Below, one piece after another: positions 16,023 through 24,865 of a stretch of DNA of 64,000 bases. The stretch covers positions 682,001-746,000 of the forward strand of contig NZ_CP046703.1 of NCBI RefSeq assembly GCF_009873495.1, given 5' to 3'. The DNA is from Nostoc sp. ATCC 53789. GTDB taxonomy: Bacteria > Cyanobacteriota > Cyanobacteriia > Cyanobacteriales > Nostocaceae. The translations under genes and the position numbers were made by a program. The notes beneath the pieces were generated by a model. It was given only the letters and a program-made list of their open reading frames with translations, did not search any database and had not been told where the DNA came from. Position 1 is the first letter of the stretch. Every line of letters begins with the position of its first letter.

Positions 16023-16318
16023 TCAGCTATTGGCCATAACAGCAACACGGAGAGCAATTCGCTTATATTTGTTTGGATTGTAGGGCATACCCGTATGCAT
16101 AACTTGGGAGTTATCCCAAAACACAATATCTCCAGGTTGCCAAATATGGGCATAAACTGGCGTACAGTCCAGAATCTCGCGAAACAATTCCTGCCAATAG
16201 TGTTTAGCAGCTTCTGGTTTGTTTTCTAGCCCTTTGAGAATCGAAGTGTCAGAACCCAAATATAAACAACAGTGCCCAGTTACTTTGTGAGTTGAGACAA
16301 TTGGATGTAATTTCCGAG
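16023..16318 (-). pseudogene. TauD/TfdA-type dioxygenase, C-terminal fragment
   Basis: In continuous frame the minus strand reads HPIVSTHKVTGHCCLYLGSD, IWQPGDIVFWDNSQVMHTG and KRIALRVAVMA. These are the C-terminal half of a Fe(II)/2-oxoglutarate-dependent TauD-family dioxygenase, including the distal iron-binding His (VMHTG) and the 2-oxoglutarate-binding Arg (KRIALR). The N-terminal half with the HxD motif is absent; at about 16320 the sequence switches to a transposase fragment. A dead remnant, not a short enzyme. Original substrate unknown. Confidence 0.8.
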
Positions 16319-16319
16319 G

Positions 16320-16398
16320 AATCTATACTGCCTCGCTGCTTTAGTGCAGCATCATAAGCGTTCCAATTCTTAACTTTATACTGGGCTTTCGTCTTCAT
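16320..16398 (-). pseudogene. IS5-family transposase N-terminal scrap
   Basis: From an ATG at 16398 the minus strand reads MKTKAQYKVKNWNAYDAALKQRGSI, matching the start of IS5-type transposases (V.NW..YDAAL..RGS). It then runs directly into the TauD fragment in a different frame. Presumably left by an IS that deleted both genes' other halves. Confidence 0.7.
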
Positions 16399-16504
16399 CT
16401 TTGGGCTAAGTGGCGAACCAACATAGGCGATATGTAAAATTTACCATTTTGCCTATTCACACAACAACGCCGTCGAAAGCGAAAAACATTTTGAATTATT
16501 TTTG

Positions 16505-17779
16505 TCAAAGTTTCAGGGGAAGGCTAATTTGAAATGTGGAGCCTTGACCTAGCATACTATTTACAGTAATTTGCCCTCCGTATCGTTGCACAATTTGTTG
16601 AGCGATCGCCAGTCCAAGTCCAAAGCCGCCTGTTTGCCGAGATCGGACAGTATCTACACGATAAAAACGATCAAATATGTATGGCAAATCAGTGGACGGA
16701 ATGCCAATCCCGTTATCTTTGACCTGAATGATTGCGTAGTGAGACTGGGGAAAAAGATGTAATTCTACCTTACCGTCTGCTGGTGTGTACTTGAAGGCAT
16801 TAGTCAGAAGATTAATTACAGCTTGTTTGAGCAAATTAGCATCGGCTTTTAACATGATGGGATGCTTTGGAAGGTGAGCATTAAAATTGAGACTTTGAGC
16901 AGGAGCAAGGGCTGCGAAATCCTGGGCAAGCGATCGCAATATCTCACACAAATCAACGGGTTTTAATCCGGTTTCCGCAAGGGAGCCATTATGACGCGAC
17001 AAAAAAAGCAAATCATTGATCAGCGTACTCATAGACTTAGCAGTTTGGGCGATATTTTGCAATCGCAATCTTTGTTCCACGGGGTCTTCGGGGGGCATCA
17101 GGGCAACTTGGGCATTGCTCAATACCGTAGCAACGGGTGCGCGTAATTCATGAGAAGCATCTGCTGTAAATTGCTGCAATTGCTGATAAGCACGAAGGCT
17201 TGGTAGCATTGCCAATCCGCCTAAAAACCAACCTGTAATGCCTATTACACCAAAGGTCACAGGAACCCCAAAAGTTAAAAACAAGCGGGCTTGATTTAGC
17301 CCAATGCGTAAAGAGTTCATTGGAGCCGCCGTTTGGAAGTAGCCAATCAGCACCTTACCTTCCAAAACAGGAAGTGTAACTTGGCGAACCCAGGTTCTTG
17401 TAGTAGATGACTCTGAGCCTATTGGTGCTTCTACCGTTTGAAAGCCAGGTTTTGCGGTCAACTGTTTGCTACCCGATAAACCGATAAACTGCAAAAGTTG
17501 TTTATTAGAGTTATACCACCGCGCGTACATTAGTCCGCCATTCAACGATACACCGCTTTCTACAGGAGTCTGGCCGCGCTGATTTTGCCATTGACTTTGA
17601 TAAAGCGAGTATTGAGTTTTGACGGCAAAGGCTTTACTTTGTGAAAAGAGTTCGTCGTCAAAAACCCGCAACTGTTCTTCTACACTCAGACAATAACCCA
17701 CCCCTGCAAAAGCAAACAAAATTCCACCCATTGACAGGGCAAACCAGTGAGCAAGATTACGACGGCTATGATCAAACAT
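16505..17779 (-). CDS. rppB: RppB/NrsS-like sensor histidine kinase
   Basis: 424 aa. Membrane segment at about 12-32, extracytoplasmic sensor region with no named domain, second membrane segment at about 172-195, HisKA ([17 protein letters not shown], His about 210) and HATPase ([33 protein letters not shown]). It follows the regulator gene by 59 bases. The pair resembles cyanobacterial RppA/RppB (NrsR/NrsS), which respond to redox state or nickel and control efflux genes; the RND efflux genes divergent from it fit that job. Symbol assigned by analogy. A tandem TTAGTCA run sits in the gap between the two genes. Confidence 0.85.
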   Translation of the reverse strand: MFDHSRRNLAHWFALSMGGILFAFAGVGYCLSVEEQLRVFDDELFSQSKAFAVKTQYSLYQSQWQNQRGQTPVESGVSLNGGLMYARWYNSNKQLLQFIGLSGSKQLTAKPGFQTVEAPIGSESSTTRTWVRQVTLPVLEGKVLIGYFQTAAPMNSLRIGLNQARLFLTFGVPVTFGVIGITGWFLGGLAMLPSLRAYQQLQQFTADASHELRAPVATVLSNAQVALMPPEDPVEQRLRLQNIAQTAKSMSTLINDLLFLSRHNGSLAETGLKPVDLCEILRSLAQDFAALAPAQSLNFNAHLPKHPIMLKADANLLKQAVINLLTNAFKYTPADGKVELHLFPQSHYAIIQVKDNGIGIPSTDLPYIFDRFYRVDTVRSRQTGGFGLGLAIAQQIVQRYGGQITVNSMLGQGSTFQISLPLKL

Positions 17780-17838
17780 TAGTCATTAGTCATTAGTCAT
17801 TACTTTTTCATCCCTGCCCCTTGCCCCCGTTCGACGGT

Positions 17839-18516
17839 TTACAAATTTGGCGGATTTATTCGATAGCCCATTCGATGCACTGTTTCTATCCAATCTTTGA
17901 CACCAATGGTCTGTAGGCGCTGGCGCAAGCGGCGAACTAAGGTAGTCACTGCGTTACTTTCTGGTTGCTCTCCCCAGCTCCAAAGGGCTTGTTCAATCTG
18001 ATTATGAGATAATATTTGCCGGGGATGACGCATTAAATACTCCATCAATTGAAACTCCCGGCTAGAAAGTTGAGTTGTCAACGAACCAAGTTCGAGGGTC
18101 AAAGTGGATAAATGAAGTTGCAAATCGCCCAAGCTAAGTATATCTCCTTGCCACATAGGCGATCGCCTTCCTAGTGCCCGGACTCGTGCCAATAACTCTA
18201 GAACATCCAGAGGCTTTACCAAGTAATCATCGGCTCCAGCATCTAAACCCATCACTTTATCTAAAACCGTGTCTTTCGCCGTCAGCATCAATACAGGAGC
18301 CAGCTTACCTGCTCGTCGATATACTTGACACAATTCTACACCACTCACTTTAGGCAACATCCAATCTAAAATCAGCAAGTCATAGTCTTTGCGAAAAGCA
18401 AACCATTGTGCTGTTTCCCCATCAGCGATCGCATCGACTGTATGCCCTACCTTTAATAATGCTGCCCGCAGTGGCTCTAACTGCGATGGGTCATCTTCGA
18501 CTAGTAAGATCAACAT
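17839..18516 (-). CDS. rppA: RppA/NrsR-like OmpR-type response regulator
   Basis: 225 aa. Receiver domain 1-118 (LLVEDDPSQLEPLRAAL; phospho-acceptor Asp in LLILDWMLPK; Lys in YLVKPLDV) and OmpR winged helix 125-222 (SSREFQLMEYLMRHP, SNAVTTLVRRLRQRL, WIETVHRMGYR). The QLEPLRAALLKVGHTVDAI stretch and GRRSPMWQGD are characteristic of the RppA branch. Presumed DNA-binding partner of the downstream kinase. It is divergent, across only 81 bases, from a small membrane-protein gene that leads into the RND efflux genes, so that gap is the likely operator. Confidence 0.9.
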   Translation of the reverse strand: MLILLVEDDPSQLEPLRAALLKVGHTVDAIADGETAQWFAFRKDYDLLILDWMLPKVSGVELCQVYRRAGKLAPVLMLTAKDTVLDKVMGLDAGADDYLVKPLDVLELLARVRALGRRSPMWQGDILSLGDLQLHLSTLTLELGSLTTQLSSREFQLMEYLMRHPRQILSHNQIEQALWSWGEQPESNAVTTLVRRLRQRLQTIGVKDWIETVHRMGYRINPPNL

Positions 18517-18597
18517 CCTGCTCAGGTTGCCGTAATTTTTCCTTGCTATTTTAGATTAAGGTAAAAGTGACGAGAAACACTCAACTTTATACCTTTC

Positions 18598-18990
18598 ATG
18601 CAGCAGCTCAAACTTTTTCAAGTGTTGCGATCATTAGGCTTTGTGTTTTGGTTGTCCTTGCCGTTGATTGGGTTAGTTTTTTGGCTGGGGAGCGGTTTTG
18701 TTGGCGATCGGATTTTAAGTCGTTCCAACCTCACCAAGAAATATCTGCTAGCAGATACCCAATCAGCACGACAGATTATGAAAAGGATAGTAGCGATCAA
18801 AGTGGAAATTCTTCCCCAAAAAAGAATTTCACGGGTAAACGTTAAAACAAATAACTCAGTTCTCACAACAATAGTATTTGAATTTCCAATCACAGATATA
18901 AGCAAACTTGAAGTCGCTCTTAGTCAGGAGTTAGGCTTACCGCGCGATCGCGTTGAAGAACTAATAGTTGAGTCCAATACATTAAGGTAA
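18598..18990 (+). CDS. Unknown 130-aa membrane-anchored protein
   Basis: One strongly hydrophobic segment at residues 10-38 is followed by a soluble domain of about 90 residues, rich in Val, Ile and Lys and ending in a conserved-looking GLPRDRVEELIVESNTLR. No family recognised. It starts 81 bases from the divergent rppA-like gene and is followed 369 bases later by the RND membrane-fusion gene on the same strand. A periplasmic or membrane accessory to the efflux system is possible from context only. The ATG at 18598 has no clear Shine-Dalgarno. Confidence 0.65.
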   Translation: MQQLKLFQVLRSLGFVFWLSLPLIGLVFWLGSGFVGDRILSRSNLTKKYLLADTQSARQIMKRIVAIKVEILPQKRISRVNVKTNNSVLTTIVFEFPITDISKLEVALSQELGLPRDRVEELIVESNTLR

Positions 18991-19025
18991 GAAACGGCGA
19001 TTTATCGCGTCTTTTATTGCATCAA

Positions 19026-19135
19026 CCTACACCTTTGTTGCATCAAGCTGCACCTTTATTGCATCGACCTGCAAAAATTAATTTACCCTACGCTACGCAG
19101 TAACTTTAAAAGATTTGTCTATACACAGTAAATAA
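19026..19135. repeat. Three-copy 21-bp array with conserved tail
   Basis: TTGCATCAACCTACACCTTTG, with two variants, repeats at 21-base spacing (19027-19090), followed by ACGCTACGCAGTAACTTTAAAAGATTTGT (19090-19118). The same array-plus-tail occurs at 39114-39310, where the tail reads ACGCTATGTTACACAGCAACTCTCAAAGATTTGT. The remaining parts of the 369-base gap 18991-19359 show no gene. Confidence 0.7.
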
Positions 19136-19359
19136 ACAAGGTAGGGTTCTTATTTTTGATTTATACCAGAAGTCTCATGACCAATGACCAACCTTGACAT
19201 TTCTCTGTCATATTTATCTAATAAACTACAAGAAAGGTAACGTAAATTTACTTAATATCTAAATAATTGACTGTTGATAGCGAACATTTGACTATTCATT
19301 GTTCACTTTCAAAGGTTAATCTTTAGCCCTTAACCCTCAGTAGCCCACCGTTAATTGCT

Positions 19360-20709
19360 ATGGATACTTCTGAAACTCAAGTTTCAACGGTTGAAACCCA
19401 ATCAGATAGTTCTGTGCCTTCTGAGTTAGCACCTACTCGTTCGCGTAAATCTTGGTTCTGGAGATTGCTGATTTTATTTCTGGCAATCGGTGGCATTATC
19501 CTCTGGCGGATGTTAGCTCCTGGTGGCGCACCACGCTCCTCTGTTGCACAACAACAAGGGCCACCTCCAAAACCAATTGAAACAATCTCCCTTGCAACTG
19601 GAAGTGCTACAAGAAGTGTCCAGTTGTTGGGACAAGTAGAAGCCACTCAGCAGTCAACAATCCGCGCTCAAACTAGTGGAATTGTCAAGAAAATTTCAGT
19701 GCAACCAGGCGATCGCGTGACAATAGGGATGGCGATCGCTTTACTCGACGATACCGATCAGCAATTAGCAATTAGCCAAGCACGAGCGCAACTGGCACAA
19801 CAACGGAGCAATTTGGCCCGTTTGGAAGTCGGTACTCGAAAAGAAATCATTGCTCAACGTCAAGCAGCTGTCACATCTGCGAAGGCGCGAGAACTGGAAG
19901 CACAGGATAACCTGAAACGTACTAGCAATCTTGTGAAAGAGGGTGCTTTATCTCAAAGATTGTTAGTGGAAGCCCAAGCACAATTAAATAACATCCAAGG
20001 AGAACGGTTAGAAGCCGAGGCAGAACTTGCCGAAGCTAAAGCTGGGCCAATTCAAGAAGAAATCGCCGCTCAACGAGCAAATGTAGAAGCAGCTAAAGCC
20101 AGTTTAGCTCAAGCAGAATTAGCCCGGCAGCGCACGCGGATTCTGGCATCGGAATCGGGAATAGTGCAAACTCGCCACATCAGCAATGGTGATTTAGTCC
20201 AAAGTTCTGGTGAAATTGTCACCTTAGTAGCGGGCGATCGCTTCGATATTTTCCTAGAGTTACCAGAAGAACTCAGTGGTAAAGTTACCCCAGGGATGAC
20301 AATTGATCTCACAACTCGTGCCCTACCGCAATGGAAACAACGTGCCACCATCACTGCTGTCGTCCCTTCTGCCAATACAGCCTCTCGTCGCCAGATGGTG
20401 CGTGTCCAAATTAACAAACCCCCGTCAGGATTAATACCAGGAATGGCGATCGCAGGCAACTTAAATATGCCCTCGAACCGTTCTAGCTTTGTGGTATCAC
20501 GAGATGCATTAACCAGAAGGCAAAACGAGTGGCTAGTTTTTGTAGTTGCTGACGGCAAAGCTAAACAAATTCCAGTCGAGATGGTTGCTGACATGGGTAA
20601 AAATGTCGCAATTTATCATCCCACTTTACGCACCGGTCAGCGCATTGTGCTACGTGGCGGTGATGGATTGCAAGATGGTGCGCCTGTAAAGATAGTTGAT
20701 CCAACTTAA
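19360..20709 (+). CDS. RND efflux membrane-fusion protein (HlyD/AcrA type)
   Basis: 449 aa. N-terminal membrane anchor at about 32-52, lipoyl halves (ATQQSTIRAQTSGIVKKI; TRILASESGIVQTRHI), a long coiled-coil hairpin (about 140-260, rich in Ala/Glu/Gln), a beta-barrel and a membrane-proximal domain. Such proteins link an inner-membrane RND pump to an outer-membrane channel. The pump gene follows 126 bases later on the same strand; no TolC gene is present here. Located divergent from an RppAB-like two-component system, which probably regulates it. Substrate (metal or drug) cannot be read from the sequence. Confidence 0.92.
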   Translation: MDTSETQVSTVETQSDSSVPSELAPTRSRKSWFWRLLILFLAIGGIILWRMLAPGGAPRSSVAQQQGPPPKPIETISLATGSATRSVQLLGQVEATQQSTIRAQTSGIVKKISVQPGDRVTIGMAIALLDDTDQQLAISQARAQLAQQRSNLARLEVGTRKEIIAQRQAAVTSAKARELEAQDNLKRTSNLVKEGALSQRLLVEAQAQLNNIQGERLEAEAELAEAKAGPIQEEIAAQRANVEAAKASLAQAELARQRTRILASESGIVQTRHISNGDLVQSSGEIVTLVAGDRFDIFLELPEELSGKVTPGMTIDLTTRALPQWKQRATITAVVPSANTASRRQMVRVQINKPPSGLIPGMAIAGNLNMPSNRSSFVVSRDALTRRQNEWLVFVVADGKAKQIPVEMVADMGKNVAIYHPTLRTGQRIVLRGGDGLQDGAPVKIVDPT

Positions 20710-20716
20710 AACATCA

Positions 20717-20774
20717 GACTTCTTGCAGAAAGAAGTCGGTTAAAGAGGAAGAATCGTCTCTTTCTCCTTTAACC
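20717..20774 (+). terminator. Two hairpins between the RND fusion and pump genes
   Basis: GACTTCTT (20717-20724) pairs with AAGAAGTC (20730-20737); GGTTAAAG (20738-20745) pairs with CTTTAACC (20767-20774), with further inner GAGGAAGA/TCTTTCTC pairing. There is no clean U run, so these may be attenuators or processing/stability structures that set the pump-to-adaptor ratio, not full terminators. Confidence 0.5.
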
Positions 20775-20835
20775 TTTCCTTCTTCAAAATACTGGAAACC
20801 CAGTTTAAATATGACTTTCTGAATTACGAATTAAT

Positions 20836-23800
20836 ATGAATTTTATTGAAACCGCCGTTCGTTGGCGACATGGAACTTTTGTTTTGTTTTGCTTGCTAGC
20901 AATGTTCGGGGTGTTCTCTCTACTAAAGTTACCCCTAGAATTGCAACCAGGGGGCGATCGCCCTGAAATTACGATCACAACTAGCTATCCGGGCGCAGGG
21001 CCAACAGAAGTAGAAGACCTGATTACCCGCCCCATCGAAGAACAGATGCAAGAGGTGCTAGGTGTCCAAGAAATTAGTAGTACTTCTCGTGCTGGACGCA
21101 GCAGCATTATCTTAGAATTTGCTCAGGATGCCAACGCCAGAGAACGGATGATAGATGTTCTCAACCGCTTGCAACAGGTAGAAAGTTTGCCTCCAGAAGC
21201 GCAGGAATCGAATGTAGAACTAGTGGGTGGTAACAGTTCACCGATGATGTGGATTCCCTTTGATACCAAAGAAGGATTTCAACCAGATGCAGACCGTTAT
21301 CGGGACTTAGCAGACGAAGTGGTGATTCCCCGTTTGCGGCGAGTCGAAGGAACTGGGCAGTTTTTGTTAGTGGGTGGACAAGAACGAGAAGTCGAGGTGA
21401 AAGTTGATCCGAAAGCATTAAGCGATCGCAACCTGGCAATTGGCGATGTAGTACGAGTTCTTCAAGAAAACAACCGCGATATTCGGGGTGGGCCATTAAT
21501 TCTCGGACGACGGGAATATCGAGTCCGCACAATCAGCCGATCGCAAGATTTATCTCAAATTGAAGGCTTTGTGCTGCGACGTGATCAATCGGGCACAGTT
21601 TACTTGGGAGATGTAGCAAAAGTACAAATGGGACGCAAACCCCAAGATAGTGCGTTGGTGTTCAACGGCAAACCTGGGGTAGCAGTCGGTATAATTCGGC
21701 AAATTGGGGCGAATGTGCCAGAGGTAGCTAAAGGCATTCGGGCAGAAATTGCTGCACTCCAAACTGAATTTGATCGGCAAAACCAAGGTATTCGCTTTGT
21801 CTATAACTATGACGAAAGTGAATACATCAATCAATCAGTAAGTTTCGTTCGAGATAACTTGATTAGTGGAGCATTACTAGCAACTATCGTCTTAGTTCTA
21901 TTTCTTGGCTCAATGCGAACTGTTGCTGTAGTTGCAATCACCATTCCTATAGGTACAATTATTGTGTTCATTGTCATGTCTGCATTTGGACGCACATTGA
22001 ACATCATCAGTTTAGCAGGACTAGCATTTTCTGTGGGTATGGTTGTAGATAACTCGATCGTTGTGATTGAGAATGTCTTCACCCACATGCAGCAAGGTAA
22101 AAACGCCATACGGGCAGCCATTGAAGGTACGCAAGAAGTTTGGGGGGCAATGCTTGGTTCCACCTTAACCAACGTAGTAGTCTTTGTACCACTATTAATG
22201 GTGACGGGTGAAGCAGGGCAACTCTACGCCGATATGGCGATCGCTCTTTCTGCCTCTTCTCTATTCTCGCTGTTTGCGGCATTAACTTTAGTCCCAATGC
22301 TATCGGGATTGTTCCTCAAACAATCGGAAGCCATGCAAATGATGCAGGGTGGTGAATATCGGGGCGGCAATTGGTTTGAGCGAATGGTAGCTAAAAGCTC
22401 TGCGGTGTTTCGTCATTTTCAAAGCAAACTGGAAAACTTTCTCGCCGCTACCGTCAGTTGGTCATTGGGACGTAAGCGTATTGGTCGCAGGTTAATTGTG
22501 CTGTCGATTCCTGTTGTTTTATTAGTGACTAGTATTCTTCTCTTACCACCTGCCGATTATCTACCCGAAGGAAATCGTAACTTAGTTGTATTGCGGGCAG
22601 AACCGTTGCCAGGAACTAGTATCCCAGAAGCGATTCGGCAATCTGAATCTGTGCAAAAATTTCTGCGATCGCAACCAGAAGTTGAGCGTATCATGTACGT
22701 TGATCGTCCAGGCGCACTGCGCGGGATTGCGACGATCTTAAAACCAGAATTTGCCACAACTACGGGACTCGCTGATATGGTGGATCGGTTACGTGCCCAA
22801 AGTAGTAACTTTGCTGGATACCGTTTTGTGATCCCAACACGGATTTCTATATTCCGCGATCCGGGTAAAGAATTTGAAGTGGATATTGTTGGCGCTGACT
22901 TAAATCAGATTGGTGATTTAGAAAAGCAAATTACCGGGAAATTGCGATCGCTTCCAGGGGTTCAGAATGTGCGCTCAAACTTTGTATTGGGTGCAGGAGA
23001 ATTACAAGTGATTCCCAACCGCGAACGCATCGCCGAAGTAGGACTTTCGGAAGCGGAAATTGGTTCAATGGTAGAAGCAGCATTGGGTGGTAAAGTTGCC
23101 TCCGATTACATTGATGGCAAAGAAGAATTAGATGTCTCGGTGGAACTACAAAATACTGCTGTGGAAACGCCAGAGCAACTGCGCCAATTACCTCTATATG
23201 CACAAGGACGACAAGTGCAACTAGGGGATATTGCCGAAGTCGTGGAAACAACGGGAGCTGATGCCATTAACCACGTTGATTTAGAGCGCTCAATTAGCCT
23301 TACAGTTTCCCTTGCACCCGATGCCCCTCTTGCTACGCTGGTAGAACGTACCGAAGAAGAAATTCTAGCTCCTCTGCGTGCCAGTTTACCCACAGGCTAT
23401 CGGCTAGAACTGTCAGGTTCAGCAGATCAGTTAGCAACAACTGTTGGCCAATTAGCTGCTGCATTTGCATTTTCGATTTTGATTACTTACTTATTACTAA
23501 TAGCGTTGTATCGCTCATTCCTTTACCCAGTGGTGATTATGGCAACAGTGCCGATGGGTATGAGTGGCGCACTATTGAGCCTAGTGATTGCCAACATGAT
23601 TCCAGGAATGAATGTGGCATTGGATATGATTACAGCCTTGGGATTTGTGATCCTTACAGGCGTGGTTGTTAACAACGCCATTTTGCTAGTTGATCGCGCC
23701 TTGCAACTCCAGCAAGCAGGCGAAGATTTTGATGCATCCTTATATAATGCGACAAGCGATCGCTTACGTGCCATTTTCATGTCTGCTGGAACTAGTGTGT

Positions 23801-24006
23801 TGGGGATGTTGCCGCTAGCAGTTCTACCAGGTCAAGGTTCAGAGTTATATCAAGGGTTAGGCATTGTTTTAACAGGTGGTCTGGCTTTTTCTACTATTTT
23901 GACTCCCACTGTTGTACCCGCACTTATGGGTTTACTATACGATCTTTCTGGACGGAAATCACCGCGATCACCAACTGTAAAAAAGCCGGAGAAACTAGCT
24001 ACCTAG
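20836..24006 (+). CDS. RND-family efflux pump (inner-membrane transporter)
   Basis: 1056 aa, full length for the family. Two halves each have one plus five membrane helices and a large periplasmic loop. The helix-4 motif is GMVVDNSIVVIENV: the first relay Asp is kept and the second is Asn. The helix-10 equivalent reads GVVVNNAILLVDRA, where AcrB has Lys. This proton-relay pattern differs from AcrB but occurs in other RND transporters. It exports compounds in exchange for protons with the upstream adaptor. No CusA-type methionine pairs are obvious. The stop codon lies 23 bases from the left end of an inserted transposon. A degraded copy of its 3' end appears near 58830. Confidence 0.93.
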   Translation: MNFIETAVRWRHGTFVLFCLLAMFGVFSLLKLPLELQPGGDRPEITITTSYPGAGPTEVEDLITRPIEEQMQEVLGVQEISSTSRAGRSSIILEFAQDANARERMIDVLNRLQQVESLPPEAQESNVELVGGNSSPMMWIPFDTKEGFQPDADRYRDLADEVVIPRLRRVEGTGQFLLVGGQEREVEVKVDPKALSDRNLAIGDVVRVLQENNRDIRGGPLILGRREYRVRTISRSQDLSQIEGFVLRRDQSGTVYLGDVAKVQMGRKPQDSALVFNGKPGVAVGIIRQIGANVPEVAKGIRAEIAALQTEFDRQNQGIRFVYNYDESEYINQSVSFVRDNLISGALLATIVLVLFLGSMRTVAVVAITIPIGTIIVFIVMSAFGRTLNIISLAGLAFSVGMVVDNSIVVIENVFTHMQQGKNAIRAAIEGTQEVWGAMLGSTLTNVVVFVPLLMVTGEAGQLYADMAIALSASSLFSLFAALTLVPMLSGLFLKQSEAMQMMQGGEYRGGNWFERMVAKSSAVFRHFQSKLENFLAATVSWSLGRKRIGRRLIVLSIPVVLLVTSILLLPPADYLPEGNRNLVVLRAEPLPGTSIPEAIRQSESVQKFLRSQPEVERIMYVDRPGALRGIATILKPEFATTTGLADMVDRLRAQSSNFAGYRFVIPTRISIFRDPGKEFEVDIVGADLNQIGDLEKQITGKLRSLPGVQNVRSNFVLGAGELQVIPNRERIAEVGLSEAEIGSMVEAALGGKVASDYIDGKEELDVSVELQNTAVETPEQLRQLPLYAQGRQVQLGDIAEVVETTGADAINHVDLERSISLTVSLAPDAPLATLVERTEEEILAPLRASLPTGYRLELSGSADQLATTVGQLAAAFAFSILITYLLLIALYRSFLYPVVIMATVPMGMSGALLSLVIANMIPGMNVALDMITALGFVILTGVVVNNAILLVDRALQLQQAGEDFDASLYNATSDRLRAIFMSAGTSVLGMLPLAVLPGQGSELYQGLGIVLTGGLAFSTILTPTVVPALMGLLYDLSGRKSPRSPTVKKPEKLAT

Positions 24007-24028
24007 ATAGCGCTGCTGCTAAATCATC

Positions 24029-24834
24029 AGGACTTACGCAACTGGCACAATGCGATCGCCAATTACTAGTACATAAGTATTATTTAAATCTGATTCCGAA
24101 AGCCTTGTATTCGTAATAGAAGCTGGTGTATTGGAAGCAAAGCATGAAATATTCATGAGAAAATAGGTAGAGGTTGTATGAGATAAATGTTGTTTACGGG
24201 AATGAGATTTACTAAGCTTAATTACTGCCAATACTTATTAAGTAGTCAAATTAATTATACGATGACCAATTTGGCAGAGCATTTGGAGACTATTAGCCAT
24301 GATGCAATTAACTACTATTTAAAGAGAGAAAAGTTAACACCTCGATTACTCTGGGATAACGTGAAAGAGGTAGTTGAGCCTGATACCAATGGTTACATAA
24401 TATTTGATGATAGCGTTTTAGATAAAAGGTATTCTGAAGAAATAGAAATAGTCAGGAGACAATATAGTGGTAATGAGCATGGTGTCCTCAAAGGTATTGG
24501 TGTAGTTAGTTGCATGTATGTCAACCCTACTATTCAAAGATTTTGGGTAATAGATTACCGCATTTTTAATCCTGATGTCAATGGCAAAACCAAGATAGAC
24601 CATGTGAAAGACATGCTGCAAAACCTTGTATATCATAAGCTTTTACCATTTGATACTGTTTTGATGGACACATGGTATGCCGTACAGAGTTTAATGCTTT
24701 ATGTTGATAGTTTAGAAAAAATTTATTACTGCCCTTTAAAAAATAATCGGTTAGTTGATGATACATTTGCCAAAGAAAAATATAAACGTATTGAATTATT
24801 AGAATGGAGTCCTGAAGAGTTAGAACAGGGTTAG
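24029..24834 (+). mobile_element. Truncated IS with AGGACTTACGCAACTGGCA left end
   Basis: The left end is at 24029-24047; the element is cut at 24826 by the inverted repeat of an ISAs1-type element, and no matching right end is found in the following sequence. Its terminal sequence is the same as that of the MITEs at 4507, 28279 and 59648. Confidence 0.75.
24187..24834 (+). pseudogene. DDE transposase (IS701/DDE_5-like), 3' truncated
   Basis: 215 codons remain. The frame reads LAEHLETISHDAINYYLK, a DDE-type first Asp in GYIIFDDSVLDKRYS, HGVLKGIGVVSCMYVN and the second Asp in PFDTVLMDTWYAV, matching a transposase group abundant in Nostoc. It stops at the ISAs1 boundary (EELEQG then stop), losing the C-terminal part with the catalytic Glu. 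Inactive as it stands. It belongs to the IS whose left terminus is identical to local MITE ends, so intact relatives elsewhere in the genome are candidates for mobilising those MITEs. Confidence 0.8.
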
Positions 24835-24865
24835 CGCGTCTCAAACCCTATTGACAGCAGGGGGA

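Noticed and set aside
18567..18905. Overlapping 92- and 95-aa frames around 18.6 kb
   Set aside because: Shadows of the 130-aa membrane-protein gene.
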